64,000 nucleotides of DNA from Billgrantia saliphila. GTDB lineage: Bacteria > Pseudomonadota > Gammaproteobacteria > Pseudomonadales > Halomonadaceae. The notes beneath the pieces were generated by a model that saw nothing but the letters and a program-made list of their open reading frames with translations, had not been told where the DNA came from and searched no databases. Positions 16,536 to 26,757 of the stretch are shown here, one piece after another (positions within the stretch are counted from its first letter, which is position 1; each line of letters opens with the position of its first letter). The position numbers and the translations under genes are program-made. Location: positions 62,001-126,000 of the forward strand of contig NZ_PJRN01000005.1 of NCBI RefSeq assembly GCF_002930105.1, given 5' to 3'.

Positions 16536-19500
16536 ATGACCCTTCGGGTGACACGTAGACAATTCTTCAAACTAGGTGCGGCGGGGATGGCCACGTCCAG
16601 CATGGCCATGATGGGCTTCGCCCCGGAGCCCGCCGTTGCCTCGATCCGCCATTTCAAGCTGACCGGCGCCAAGATCACCCGCAGCAACTGCACCTACTGT
16701 TCGGTGGGCTGCGGCGTGCTGCTCTACAGCCGGGGCGATGCGGCAATCAACAACGTCGACGACATCTACCATGTCGAAGGCGACCCGGATCACCCGGTGA
16801 GCCGCGGCTCGTTGTGTCCCAAGGGCGCCGGGCTGCTCGACTATATCCAGAGTGACTCCCGGCTGCGCTACCCCCAGGTGCGCGAGGCCGGCAGCGACGA
16901 ATGGAAGCGGATCGACTGGGACGAAGCCCTCGAGCGCATCGCGCGCCACATGAAGGATGACCGAGACGCCAACTTCGTCGCCGATGACGAAGACGGCAAT
17001 ACCGTCAATCACTGGATCTCGACGGGGATGCTGGCGGCCTCGGCCTCGACCAACGAGACCGCCTACCTGACGCACAAGGTGGTACGCAGCCTCGGCATGT
17101 TGGCCTTCGACAACCAGGCGCGCGTCTGACACGGACCGACGGTGGCAGGTCTTGCCCCAACATTCGGTCGCGGTGCCATGACCAATCACTGGGTCGATAT
17201 TCGCAACGCCGATCTCATCATTGCTATGGGCGGCAACCCCGCCGAAGCGCACCCTGTGGGCTTCCGCTGGGTCATGGAGGCCAAGGAGAAGAACGATGCC
17301 CGACTCGTCGTGGTGGACCCCCGCTTCAACCGCACGGCGGCGGTGGCGGACTATTACGCCGAGATACGCACCGGTACCGACATCGCGTTCCTCGGTGGGT
17401 TGATCAGCTACCTGATCGAAAACGGCCGGTTCCAGCAGGATTACGTTCGCGCCTATACCGATGCCAGCCTGATCGTCAGCCCCGAGTTCGGCTTCGATGA
17501 CGGCCTGTTCACTGGCTACGACGCTGACAGTGGCGAGTACGACAAGTCGAGCTGGCAGTACGAGTACGACGACGAGGGTCATGCTCGGCGCGACGAGACA
17601 CTGCAACACCCGCGCTGCGTCTTCCAGATGATGCGCCAGCATTACAGCCGCTACACCCTCGAGTTGGTCTCCTCGGTGTGCGGCACGCCGCGCGAAAAGA
17701 TCCAGCGCGTCTGGGACATGATTGCCGAGACGGCCGCTCCCGACAAGACTATGACCTTCCTCTACGCGCTGGGCTGGACGCAGCACTCGATTGGCTCGCA
17801 GATCATCCGCACGGCGGCCATCGTCCAGCTGCTGCTGGGCAACATGGGCATGCGCGGTGGCGGGGTCAACGCCCTGCGCGGCCACTCCAACATTCAGGGC
17901 CTGACCGATCTCGGCCTGCTCTCCAACCTGTTGCCGGGCTACCTGACGCTGCCTCGCTCCGGTGAGCAGGATTACGAGGAGTACATCCTGGAACGGGCGC
18001 GGCCGCCCCTGGTGGAGGACGAAGTCTCCTACTGGCGCCATTACGAACGCTTCCACGTCAGCCTGATGAAAGCATGGTTCGGCGACGCCGCCAGTGAGGA
18101 GAACGACTGGTGCTACGACTGGCTGCCGAAGCTGGGCGTGGATCTCTACGACATCCTGCACACCTTCGAACGCATGCATCAGGGCGAAGTAAACGGCTAC
18201 ATCTGTCAAGGCTTCAACCCGCTGGCGGCGTTCCCGCACAAGGCCAAGACCACCGAGTCGCTGTCGCGGCTGAAATACCTGGTGGTGATCGACCCCCTGC
18301 GCACCGAGACGGCGGAATTCTGGAAGAACCACGGCGAGTTCCACGACGTGGACCCGGCCACGATCGATACCGAGGTGTTCCGCCTGCCCACTACCGCCTT
18401 CGCCGAGGAGGACGGCACTATCGTCAACAGCTCCCGGTGGCTGCAGTGGTTCTGGGCCGCGGCGCTCCCTCCGGGCGAGGCACGCTCCGACACGGCCATT
18501 ATGGCGGGCATCTTCCTGCGTCTGCAGCGGCTCTATCGGGAGGAGGGTGGCCCCTTCCCCGAGCCGATCCTCAACCTGCACTGGCCCTATCGCTACCCCG
18601 AAGAGCCGAGTCCCGAGGAGCTAGCGCGAGAATACAACGGCTGGGCGCTGGAAGACGTCTTCGACGAGGAGCGCAATCTAGTGGTCCGCGCCGGCGAGCA
18701 GGTCGAGGATTTCGGCATGCTGCGTGCCGACGGCTCCACCGCCTGCGGCTGTTGGCTGTTCGCCGGCTGCTGGACCGAGGGCGGCAACCAGATGGTGCGC
18801 CGCGATAACTCCGATCCTTACGGCACCGGCCAGACGCTGGGCTGGGCCTGGTCGTGGCCCGCCAACCGCCGCATCCTCTACAACCGCGCCAGCGCCCGCC
18901 CCGACGGTACGCCTTGGGCGGCGCGCAAGGCCGTGGTGTGGTGGAACGGCCAGCGCTGGGTCGGCAACGACGTGCCCGACTTCCCGCCCACCTCCGCCCC
19001 AGGCGACGGCCAGGCGCCATTCATCATGAACCAGACCGGGCGCGGTCAGATCTTTGCTCGCGATCGCATGAACGAAGGGCCATTCCCCGAGCATTACGAG
19101 CCTTTCGAGACGCCGATCGCCAATAACCCACTGCACCCGGACAATCCCTTGGCCAAGCACAACCCGGGGGCTCGGGTATTCAAACAGGACCGCGAGAACT
19201 TCGGTACCTTCGAGGAGTTCCCGCATGCCGCGACCAGCTATCGCCTGACCGAGCATTTCCACTACTGGACGATGCATAACCGGCTCAACGCCATCGCCCA
19301 ACCGGAGAAATTCGTCGAGATCGGCGAGAGCCTGGCCGAGGAGTTGGGCATCGCCAAGGGCGACCGCGTGCGGGTCAGCTCCAAGCGCGGCTTCATCGAG
19401 GCTGTTGCGGTGGTGACCAAGCGCATCCGCCCGCTGCAGGTCGCCGGCCAGACCGTGCATCAGGTCGGCATCCCGCTGCACTGGGGATTTCTCGGCGAGA

Positions 19501-19604
19501 CGAAGAAGTCCTACCTGACCAACACCCTGACGCCATCCGTCGGCGACGGTAATACGCAAACGCCAGAATTCAAGTCATTCCTGGTGCGGGTCGACAAGCT
19601 GTGA
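16536..19604 (+). CDS. fdoG: Selenocysteine-containing formate dehydrogenase, alpha (catalytic) subunit
   Basis: A 1022-residue periplasmic molybdopterin oxidoreductase (FdnG/FdoG type) that oxidises formate to CO2 and sends electrons to the quinone pool through FdoH and FdoI. It has a Tat signal ([12 protein letters not shown]), the 4Fe-4S cluster CTYCSVGCG with the later CPKG, and the active site [21 protein letters not shown]. The Sec is residue 198, encoded by the in-frame TGA at 17127-17129, so simple gene callers break the gene into 16536-17129 and 17142-19604. [24 protein letters not shown] and the C-terminal molybdopterin-binding domain follow, and the length matches E. coli FdoG (1016). 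A Sec at this place, a SECIS hairpin directly after it and selA, selB and tRNA-Sec downstream leave little doubt. Confidence 0.96.
17127..17169 (+). promoter_or_regulatory. Sec codon (TGA) and bacterial SECIS hairpin in fdoG
   Basis: The TGA at 17127-17129 is followed by a stem-loop. The outer arms are GACCGA (17134-17139) and TCGGTC (17164-17169). The apical stem GGCA (17144-17147) with TGCC (17153-17156) carries the loop GGTCT (17148-17152), the loop that SelB recognises in E. coli fdhF and fdnG. Distance and loop sequence agree with the bacterial SECIS rule. Confidence 0.92.
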
Positions 19605-19623
19605 CGCAAGGAGGCGAAACGAC

Positions 19624-20553
19624 ATGAGAGGCGACCAGATCAATCTGCAGAACGTCATCGCCCGGTCGGCGACTCAGGTGCCCTCGCCCCAGGAGCGGAG
19701 CGGTGGCGTGGATCGCGTGACCAAGCTGATCGACGTATCGCGCTGCATCGGCTGCAAGGCGTGCCAGGTGGCCTGCGCCGAGTGGAACGACCTGCGCGAC
19801 GAGGTCGGCGAGTGCGTCGGTGAATACGACAACCCGCTCGATCTCACACCCGACACCTGGCAGGTGATGCGCTTCGACGAATACGAGGACGAGCAGGGCA
19901 ACCTCGAATGGCTGATCCGCAAGGACAACTGCATGCACTGCGCCGAACCGGGCTGCCTCGAGGCGTGCCCGGCGCCCGGCGCCATCGTGCAGTACGCCAA
20001 CGGCATCGTCGACTTCAATTCGGAGCACTGCATCGGCTGCGGCTATTGCGTATCGGGCTGCCCCTTCGACGTGCCGCGCATCTCGAAGAAGGACCACAAG
20101 GCCTACAAGTGCACGCTCTGCTCCGACCGGGTATTCCATGGCCTGGAGCCGGCCTGCGTGAAGTCATGCCCCACCGGCTCGATCATGTTCGGCACCCGCG
20201 AGGACATGTTCGACCTGGCCGAGACCCGCACGAATTTCCTCAAGAGCCGTGGCTTCGACAACGCCGGGGTCTACAACCCCGAAGGGGTCGACGGCACCCA
20301 TGTGATCTACGTGCTGCAGCACGCCGACAGGCCGGGGCTCTACAGCCACCTGCCCGAGGACCCGCGCATCAGCCCACTGGTCGACGCCTGGAAGGGCGTG
20401 ACCAAGCCGCTGGCCTCCATGGCGATCGGCCTGGCCGCCCTGACCGGCTTTTTCCATTACGTCACCGCCGGGCCCAAGGAATACGGCGAGGAGGACGAAG
20501 CGGCAGTGCGCGAGGACGAGGCCCGCGAACGTGAACGGGAGGAACGCCCATGA
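19624..20553 (+). CDS. fdoH: Formate dehydrogenase beta (iron-sulfur) subunit
   Basis: A 309-residue electron-transfer subunit with four 4Fe-4S clusters, shown by the Cys groups [45 protein letters not shown] and [21 protein letters not shown]. One C-terminal helix ([20 protein letters not shown]) anchors it to the membrane, and a highly charged tail ([20 protein letters not shown]) follows. Length and layout match E. coli FdoH/FdnH. It is co-exported with FdoG through the Tat signal of that protein. AGGAGG stands before the ATG. It lies 19 nt after fdoG and overlaps fdoI by 4 nt. Confidence 0.97.
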   Translation: MRGDQINLQNVIARSATQVPSPQERSGGVDRVTKLIDVSRCIGCKACQVACAEWNDLRDEVGECVGEYDNPLDLTPDTWQVMRFDEYEDEQGNLEWLIRKDNCMHCAEPGCLEACPAPGAIVQYANGIVDFNSEHCIGCGYCVSGCPFDVPRISKKDHKAYKCTLCSDRVFHGLEPACVKSCPTGSIMFGTREDMFDLAETRTNFLKSRGFDNAGVYNPEGVDGTHVIYVLQHADRPGLYSHLPEDPRISPLVDAWKGVTKPLASMAIGLAALTGFFHYVTAGPKEYGEEDEAAVREDEAREREREERP

Positions 20554-21245
20554 GCCTGGCCAAATCGGATCCAGCGCTGCGGCGCTATAGCCTATGGAAC
20601 CGCCTCAACCACTGGCTCGTCGCGATCAGCTTCGTGCTGCTGGTGCTAAGCGGGTTGCCGTTCTTCCATCCCTACTTCTGGCCGCTGACAGCGCTGTTCG
20701 GCGGGCCGACCATGACCCGCATCCTGCACCCCTACATCGGCCTGTTCATGTCACTGATGTTCCTCTTCATGGCGATCGCCTTCTTCAAGGAGAGCCTGAT
20801 CCGTCGGCGCGACGTCCAGTGGCTCAAGCAGATCCGCGACGTGCTGGCCAATCGCGACGAAAAGCTGCCGCCGGTGGGCAAGAACAACGCCGGCCAGAAG
20901 CTGGTGTACTGGATCATGCTTGGCTGCATCGTCCTGCTGCTGATCACCGGCCTGCTGATCTGGCAGCCCTACTTCGCCGACGCCATCCCCATCACCCTGC
21001 GCCGGCTGGCGTCCCTGGGGCATGCCTTCCTCGCCTTTCTCGCCATCATCACCCTGATCATCCATATCTACTCGGGTATCTGGGTCAAGGGCTCGTTCCA
21101 GGCCATGGTGCGCGGCCGGGTCAGTTGGGCCTGGGCGCGTCATCACCATGGACTGTGGTACGAGGAGGAGCGCGAGAAGGCGCGCAAGCATCGCGCGATC
21201 AGCCGCCGCCACGACACGCCCACGAACCGACAGGAGTCGCCGTGA
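20550..21245 (+). CDS. fdoI: Formate dehydrogenase gamma (cytochrome b556) subunit
   Basis: A 231-residue inner-membrane cytochrome b with four helices, for example [52 protein letters not shown] and [20 protein letters not shown]. Conserved His residues in RLNHWL, LHPYIG, LGHAFL and IHIYSG are in the right places to bind two b haems and the quinone. It takes electrons from FdoH and reduces quinone on the cytoplasmic side. The start overlaps the end of fdoH (ATGA) and the end overlaps fdhE (GTGA), showing tight coupling. Confidence 0.96.
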   Translation: MSLAKSDPALRRYSLWNRLNHWLVAISFVLLVLSGLPFFHPYFWPLTALFGGPTMTRILHPYIGLFMSLMFLFMAIAFFKESLIRRRDVQWLKQIRDVLANRDEKLPPVGKNNAGQKLVYWIMLGCIVLLLITGLLIWQPYFADAIPITLRRLASLGHAFLAFLAIITLIIHIYSGIWVKGSFQAMVRGRVSWAWARHHHGLWYEEEREKARKHRAISRRHDTPTNRQESP

Positions 21246-22171
21246 CACACGCCTTCGGCAATGCCCCCACGGGGGTGATGCATCCCCCTGAGGTTCGCCT
21301 GCCCGACGACGACCATTTCGCCCGGCGCGCCCGGCGCCTGCGAGCTCTCGCCGAGCGCGTCGCGCCGCTCGGAGACTTCCTGCGCTTCATGGCGGAGCTG
21401 GCCCAGGCCCAGCAGGCGGCCATCGAGCGTAGCGCCCCGACCTGGCAACCCGAGCCCCAGGCCTTCGCGCTGGCGCTGGAACATGGCATGCCGCCACTCA
21501 ACGTGCAGGCATTGCGCGGCGATATCGACGCTGGAGCTGAGCTCGATGCTCTGCTGAATGCGCTCGAGCTGCACATCGGCGAAGCCCAGCGTCCGCTGCT
21601 CGACACCCTGCGCAAGCTGTCGGCGGAAGAGATCGATCGGCTGGCGGACGACGTGCTCGCGGGCGAAGCCGGCGACGAACGGACTCGCGGCCTGATGCCA
21701 CTGGTGGCCGCCGCGCTGCAGGTGGCCTGGCTGCGCCTGGCACGTTCGCTGCCCCAGGCACCGGCGCGTCCGGTCGGCGAGGTACGCACCCTGTGCCCCA
21801 GCTGTGGCTCGCCGCCCCTGGCCAGCGTGATCGAATCCGATCCGCAGTATAACGGTGTGCGCTACCTGCAGTGCGGCCTGTGCGCCACCCAGTGGTATCT
21901 GGAACGCTCCATCTGCAGCGTGTGCGAACAGAGCGGCAAGCTCGACTACCTGAGCCTGGCGGAAGAGAGCGACGCGACCGTCCCCCTGCCGGCCCAGGCC
22001 GAGGCCTGCGGCGACTGCGGCAGCTACCTCAAGATCTTCCCGCGCGCGCTCGACGCCGACGCCGAACCGCTGGCCGACGACCTCGCCAGCCTCGCGCTCG
22101 ATCTGCTCCTTGACGAGGAGGGCCGCTACCGGCGCAGCGGAACCAACCCGCTGCTGATCGTCGACGCCTAG
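21242..22171 (+). CDS. fdhE: Formate dehydrogenase accessory protein FdhE
   Basis: A 309-residue cytoplasmic protein needed for activity of respiratory formate dehydrogenases. The helical N-terminal half (for example ARRLRALAERVAPLGDFLRF) precedes a rubredoxin-like C-terminal part with four Cys pairs: CPSCGSPP, CGLCATQW, CSVCEQSGKL and CGDCGSYLK, which bind iron in the known family member. The start is the GTG at 21242, overlapping the fdoI stop codon with GGAG upstream; a longer open frame begins inside fdoI and is spurious. It belongs to the fdoGHI-fdhE-selAB unit. Confidence 0.93.
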   Translation: MTHAFGNAPTGVMHPPEVRLPDDDHFARRARRLRALAERVAPLGDFLRFMAELAQAQQAAIERSAPTWQPEPQAFALALEHGMPPLNVQALRGDIDAGAELDALLNALELHIGEAQRPLLDTLRKLSAEEIDRLADDVLAGEAGDERTRGLMPLVAAALQVAWLRLARSLPQAPARPVGEVRTLCPSCGSPPLASVIESDPQYNGVRYLQCGLCATQWYLERSICSVCEQSGKLDYLSLAEESDATVPLPAQAEACGDCGSYLKIFPRALDADAEPLADDLASLALDLLLDEEGRYRRSGTNPLLIVDA

Positions 22172-22269
22172 CCAGCCGGACGCGCATGGACGTGGCCCGG
22201 CCCGGCATGCTATGCCATAGGGACGACCCCTCTCCTTTGGATAGGAGAAATGACCGTCCCCGGCATGGA

Positions 22270-23817
22270 ATGACGAAAATGGACGTTCGACGCAGCCTGC
22301 CCGCGGTGGATGCACTGCTGGCCCACCCTCATGTGCGTGAGGCCCGCGGAAGCTACGGCCAGCGCCTCGTGCGACGCGCCGTGCGCCAGACGCTGGACGA
22401 GACCCGCCGCATGCTGGCACAGCCGGCCGCACCGGCCAGCCCCGACCTGGACAGCCTGGCGACGCGGGTGCTGAGCCGCCTGGCCGAACTGGCCCGCCCC
22501 GCCAGTCGCGCGGTATTCAACCTCACCGGCACGGTGATCCACACCAACCTGGGGCGCTCGCCGCTCGCCGAGGCGGCCATCGAGGCCATGACGCAAGCGG
22601 CGCGCCACCCGGTGGCGCTGGAGTACGACCTCGACAGCGGCGGCCGCGGCGATCGCGACCGACTGGTGGAAGGCCTGCTGTGCGAGCTGACCGGTGCCGA
22701 AGCGGCCACCGTGGTCAACAATAATGCCGGCGCCGTGCTGCTGGCCCTGGGCGCGCTGGGCGCGGGCCGCGAGGCGTTGATATCGCGCGGCGAGCTGATC
22801 GAGATCGGCGGGGCCTTCCGCATGCCCGACATCATGGCCGCGGCGGGCTGCCGCCTGCGCGAGGTGGGCGCCACCAACCGCACCCATGCGCGTGACTTCG
22901 AGGGGGCCGTCGGCGAACATACCGGACTGATCGTCAAGGCCCACACCTCCAACTACGCCATCACCGGCTTCACCTGCAGCGTTCCCGAAACCCGCCTGGC
23001 CGAGATCGCCCATGCCCATGGCATTCCCTTCCTGGTCGATCTGGGCAGCGGCGCGCTGGTCGATTTCACCGCCCTCGGCCTGCCCTACGAGGCGCAGCCC
23101 GGTGACGCCATCGGCGCCGGCGCCGACGTGGTCACCTTCAGCGGCGACAAGCTGCTGGGCGGCCCTCAGGCCGGCATCATCGTCGGTCGCCGCGAGGCGA
23201 TCGCACGCATCAAACGTCATCCGCTGAAGCGCGCCCTGCGCCTGGACAAGCTGACCCTGGCCGCACTCGAGGCGACGCTACGCCTTTATCGCGACAGCGA
23301 TGCCCCTCAGCGCGACATTCCCACCCTGGCGCTGCTGGCCCGTTCGGAGGACGCCATCGCCGCCACCGGCGAGCGGCTGCTGCCCCACGTCCAGCGCCTG
23401 CTTCCCGACATCGAGGTGACGCTGGAGCCGTGCCTGAGCCAGCTCGGCAGTGGCTCGCTACCGGTCGACCGCCTGCCCAGCCGAGCGCTGGCATGGCGGC
23501 CCAAGGATAGCCAGCGCCGCCTGCGCGAGCGCCGCCTGCGGCGCCTCGAAGCGGCGCTGCGCGACCTGCCCCGACCGGTCATCGGTCGGCTCAGCGAAGG
23601 CGCCCTGCGTCTCGATCTACGCTGCCTGTCCGGTGCGGACGAGGAGGCGGCCTTCCTGGATCAGCTGAAAGCCCTGCCGCGGCGCTATGCGACCAGCGAG
23701 GCCAGTCATCGGGCCGACGAGGAAGCGAGCGCGCCCGGCATTGGGCGAGAGAGCCGACGCACGGACGAGCCAGCCCGCGCCGTGGCCGCCAGCGACACGA
23801 GCGGAGGCGCGCCTTGA
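22270..23817 (+). CDS. selA: L-seryl-tRNA(Sec) selenium transferase
   Basis: A 515-residue cytoplasmic PLP enzyme that converts Ser-tRNA(Sec) to Sec-tRNA(Sec) with selenophosphate. It has the N-terminal tRNA-binding part LPAVDALLAHPHVREARGSYG, then the family core: FNLTGTVIHTNLGRSPLAEAA, AATVVNNNAGAVLLALGAL and SNYAITGFTCSVPE. The PLP lysine is in TFSGDKLLGGPQAG. It is about 50 residues longer than E. coli SelA (463) because of a polar, probably disordered C-terminal tail. The start at 22270 is likely; an ATG at 22279 is an alternative and no strong ribosome binding site separates them. It overlaps selB by 4 nt. No selD (selenophosphate synthetase) is seen in the window. Confidence 0.95.
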   Translation: MTKMDVRRSLPAVDALLAHPHVREARGSYGQRLVRRAVRQTLDETRRMLAQPAAPASPDLDSLATRVLSRLAELARPASRAVFNLTGTVIHTNLGRSPLAEAAIEAMTQAARHPVALEYDLDSGGRGDRDRLVEGLLCELTGAEAATVVNNNAGAVLLALGALGAGREALISRGELIEIGGAFRMPDIMAAAGCRLREVGATNRTHARDFEGAVGEHTGLIVKAHTSNYAITGFTCSVPETRLAEIAHAHGIPFLVDLGSGALVDFTALGLPYEAQPGDAIGAGADVVTFSGDKLLGGPQAGIIVGRREAIARIKRHPLKRALRLDKLTLAALEATLRLYRDSDAPQRDIPTLALLARSEDAIAATGERLLPHVQRLLPDIEVTLEPCLSQLGSGSLPVDRLPSRALAWRPKDSQRRLRERRLRRLEAALRDLPRPVIGRLSEGALRLDLRCLSGADEEAAFLDQLKALPRRYATSEASHRADEEASAPGIGRESRRTDEPARAVAASDTSGGAP

Positions 23818-25742
23818 TCGTCGGCACCGCCGGCCATGTCGATCATGGCAAGACCGCCCTGATCCAGCGGCTCACCGGCATCGACACCGACCGACTGAAG
23901 GAGGAGAAGGCGCGCGGGCTGACCATCGAGCCCGGCTTCGCCTATCCAGAGGTGGCCGACGGCGTCGAGCTCGGCTTCGTCGACGTGCCCGGGCACGCCC
24001 GCTTCCTTCATCACATGCTGGCGGGCAGCGCCGGCGTCGATACGGTACTGCTGGTCGTGGCCGCCGACGACGGCGTCATGCCGCAAACCGTCGAGCATCT
24101 GCAGATTCTTACCCTGCTGGGGCTTAGCCGCGGCATGGTGGCGCTGACCAAGATCGACCGGGTCGACGCCGAGCGCCGGCGCCAGGTGCGTGATGAGATC
24201 ACCGCACTGCTGGCCGAGACGCCGCTGGCCGAGGCCCCCATTATCGAGGTCTCCAGCCACAGCGGCGAAGGCGTGGACGAGCTGCGCGACAGGCTGTGGA
24301 CGGCGGCGGCGATGCAGCGCCAGACGCCGGCTCACGGGCGCTTCCGGCTCGCCGTCGACCGGGTCTTCACCAAGGCCGGCGCCGGACTGGTGGTGACCGG
24401 CACGGCCTTCGCCGGCTGCGTGAGTCAAGGCGACGAGGTCCGCCTGGTGCCGGCCGGCCTGACGGCGCGGGTGCGGGGGTTGCGTCGGCAGCACCGCGCC
24501 GGCGAATGGGCGCAGCAGGGCGATCGCGTGGCGCTCAACCTCGCTGGCGCGGGCATCAGCCGCGACGCGATTCAGCGTGGCGACTGGATCATGGCCGAGT
24601 CGCTGGAGACGCCCCCGCTCCGCCGCCTCGACGTCCAGCTGCAACTGCTCGACGACGCGCCGTCGGTCAAGCACTGGGCGCCGATCCACGCGCACCTTGG
24701 CGTCACTCGACTGTGCGGCCGCCTGTCGCTGCTCGAGGGCCAGCGGCTCGCGCCGGGCGAAGGCATGCTGGGACAACTCGTGCTCGACACCCCGGTGCAC
24801 GCCTGCCTCGGCGATCGCTTCGTGATTCGCGATCCCGGCGGGCGCCTCACCCTGGGCGGCGGCATGGTGCTCGACGGAGACCCGCCCCGCCGCGGCCAGC
24901 GCCGTCCCGAGCGCCTGGCCTGGCTCTCGGCGCTGGCCGAGTGCGCGGCCGCGGGGCCGCCGTTCGATCTCGACCCGCCCCTGCGCCAGGCGCTGCGCCA
25001 GCGGCCCATCGGCGTGGACCTGGGGGCCGTGGCACGCAACGCCAACATCGACGTGGCGGAGCTGAGCGAGCGAGTCGAGGCGCTGGGAGGCCGAGTCATC
25101 GCCACCCAAGGCCAGGCCCGCGCCTTTTCCCGGGAGACCGTCGCGACGCTGGAGGCGCGCCTGCTCGAAGCCGTGGCGGCCAACCATGCGCGCGACCCCT
25201 CCATGCTCGGCACCGAGCGCGCCCGGCTGGCGCGCCAGACCATGCCCGAGCTGCCCGAGCCGGTCTGTCGGGAGCTGCTGGCGGCGCTGGTCGATCGCGG
25301 AGCGCTGGCCACCCACGGCCCCTTCGTCGCCCTGCCCGAGCACCGTACGGTGCTCAGCGATGCCGACGAGGCGTTGTGGCAGCGGCTCGAGCCGCTCATC
25401 GCCACCGCCCCCTTCCAGCCGCCGCGGGTACGCGACATGGTCGCCGCCGCGGATCTCGACGAGGAGCGCATCCGCCGGACGCTGGTCGCCAGCGCTCGCC
25501 TGGGCCGGCTCTATCAGGTTCGCCGGGACCATTTCTACCTGGCAGAGACGGTGGTCGAGATGGCCGCGATCGTGAAGACGCTCGAGGACATGCACGGCGC
25601 GGTGCGGGCGGCCGAATTTCGCGACCGGATCGGCACCGGCCGCAAGCTGGCCATTCACATTCTCGAATTCTTTGATAGGGTAGGGTACACGCGGCGCAGG
25701 GGGGACGAGCGCTACATCCGCCAAGCCGGCATGTGGCAATAG
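23814..25742 (+). CDS. selB: Selenocysteine-specific translation elongation factor SelB
   Basis: A 642-residue GTPase that brings Sec-tRNA(Sec) to the ribosome when it meets a SECIS hairpin. The start is a TTG ([16 protein letters not shown]) overlapping the selA stop codon. G1 is GHVDHGKT, G3 is DVPGH and G4 is TKID. Domains II and III follow ([19 protein letters not shown]), then the four winged-helix repeats that bind SECIS RNA, ending with [20 protein letters not shown]. Length and ending agree with E. coli SelB (614). It is followed 21 nt later by the tRNA-Sec gene, so factor, tRNA and client enzyme are clustered. Confidence 0.96.
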   Translation: MIVGTAGHVDHGKTALIQRLTGIDTDRLKEEKARGLTIEPGFAYPEVADGVELGFVDVPGHARFLHHMLAGSAGVDTVLLVVAADDGVMPQTVEHLQILTLLGLSRGMVALTKIDRVDAERRRQVRDEITALLAETPLAEAPIIEVSSHSGEGVDELRDRLWTAAAMQRQTPAHGRFRLAVDRVFTKAGAGLVVTGTAFAGCVSQGDEVRLVPAGLTARVRGLRRQHRAGEWAQQGDRVALNLAGAGISRDAIQRGDWIMAESLETPPLRRLDVQLQLLDDAPSVKHWAPIHAHLGVTRLCGRLSLLEGQRLAPGEGMLGQLVLDTPVHACLGDRFVIRDPGGRLTLGGGMVLDGDPPRRGQRRPERLAWLSALAECAAAGPPFDLDPPLRQALRQRPIGVDLGAVARNANIDVAELSERVEALGGRVIATQGQARAFSRETVATLEARLLEAVAANHARDPSMLGTERARLARQTMPELPEPVCRELLAALVDRGALATHGPFVALPEHRTVLSDADEALWQRLEPLIATAPFQPPRVRDMVAAADLDEERIRRTLVASARLGRLYQVRRDHFYLAETVVEMAAIVKTLEDMHGAVRAAEFRDRIGTGRKLAIHILEFFDRVGYTRRRGDERYIRQAGMWQ

Positions 25743-25763
25743 AACCCGACCCGCGACACTCAA

Positions 25764-25859
25764 GGAAGAGGATCGACCCCCGGTGGGGCGGCCAGACTTC
25801 AAATCTGGCAGGGGCTGCCAGCGGTCCCTGGTGGGTTCGACTCCCACGCTCTTCCGCCA
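25764..25859 (+). tRNA. selC: tRNA-Sec (anticodon TCA)
   Basis: A 96-nt gene. The acceptor 5' arm GGAAGAG pairs with CTCTTCC, followed by discriminator G and encoded CCA (25857-25859). The anticodon arm CCAGA-CTTCAAA-TCTGG carries TCA, which reads UGA. The extra-long variable arm (GGGGCTGCCAGCGGTCCC region) and the T-arm with GGTTCGACTCC are typical of the unusual Sec tRNA, and the sequence closely follows E. coli selC. It lies directly after selB on the same strand. Confidence 0.97.
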
Positions 25860-25880
25860 AGTCTTCCCGGCTAAGAACGG

Positions 25881-26540
25881 TTATCCCAGGATCACGACGC
25901 GCGTGCCGATTCTCAACCACGGGTCGAGAGCGCGGATCTGCTCGTTGTCCACCGCCACGCAGCCTTCCGTCCAGTCGAAGCGCTGATGGACGTAGGGGTC
26001 GCCACGGCCCAGGCCGTGTATGCCGATCAGGCCGCCCAGGGCGGTATCGTGCGGCGCACGGCCGTGGCGCGCCCGGTAGCTTTCGATGTAACCGTACTCC
26101 TGCGGCGTGATCCTGCCCAGCCGCAGCGCCTCCTGGGCCACCTGCGCCGTGGGATAGTCGAAGCCGAAGAACAGCCCGAAGCGCGAAGCGCGGTTGATCC
26201 GGTCGACGCGAAACTCCCCGAGCGGCGTCATCGAGCTGCCCCTGGCGCGCAGCGGTGCCGCGCCGCCAGCCCCGTAGGCAAGGTGCTCGATGCGCTTGAT
26301 AACCGCCTCGCCGCGGTAGAGCGTCACCTGCCGACGCCGCAGGTCGATACTCAGCCAGACCTCGTCCCGGGTCAGCCCCTCGGGCATGGCCGCGCCATCG
26401 AGGGATTGCCATAGCAGCGAGGAAAGGAAGGAATGGCCGCCCGCCTCGGTCGAGGTCGACGGAAGGTTGGCTTGGGCCGATGGCCCGAACGTGAGCAATG
26501 CCGCCGTCAGGACGGCAGCCGAGAAGAGTCCCCTGTACAT
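25881..26540 (-). CDS. L,D-transpeptidase family protein (YkuD domain)
   Basis: A 219-residue exported protein. The signal peptide MYRGLFSAAVLTAALLTFGP ends near AQA. The YkuD catalytic domain covers about residues 60-219: LSIDLRRRQVTLYRGEAVIK opens it, TPLGEFRVDRINRA is the conserved entry segment, and GIHGLG with DWTEGCVAVDN supplies the active-site His and Cys. Such enzymes make 3-3 peptidoglycan cross-links or attach lipoproteins, and some related proteins are amidases; the precise reaction is open. AGGTG stands before the ATG. It converges on the tRNA-Sec gene, with 21 nt between them. Confidence 0.88.
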   Translation of the reverse strand: MYRGLFSAAVLTAALLTFGPSAQANLPSTSTEAGGHSFLSSLLWQSLDGAAMPEGLTRDEVWLSIDLRRRQVTLYRGEAVIKRIEHLAYGAGGAAPLRARGSSMTPLGEFRVDRINRASRFGLFFGFDYPTAQVAQEALRLGRITPQEYGYIESYRARHGRAPHDTALGGLIGIHGLGRGDPYVHQRFDWTEGCVAVDNEQIRALDPWLRIGTRVVILG

Positions 26541-26757
26541 ATCACCTTGCCCTGCGCGTTGATGCTTTTTATCGGCTCGTTATGGTGTCGTTATGCGGCT
26601 GGCCGAATGCCGAACGGGCAGCGGGTTCATCCGCGAACGGGCCATCGGCTGCCAATGGGCGAAATATATCACGCGGCAGCGCGGGCAAAAGCCCGAACTA
26701 CCGCGGAAAGCGGCCATTTCTCGCCAGCCTGTTCAACGCTATGCGCGGTGCCGAGGA

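Noticed and set aside
17127..17129. In-frame stop codon in fdoG as evidence of a pseudogene or sequencing error
   Set aside because: The TGA aligns with the known Sec of FdnG/FdoG, a SECIS hairpin follows, and selA, selB and tRNA-Sec lie downstream.
16572..18581. Long minus-strand open frame (669 codons) opposite fdoG
   Set aside because: Shadow of a high-GC gene; no ribosome binding site and low-complexity composition.
23706..25847. Long minus-strand open frame (713 codons) opposite selB and tRNA-Sec
   Set aside because: It covers selB and the tRNA gene on the wrong strand and resembles no protein.
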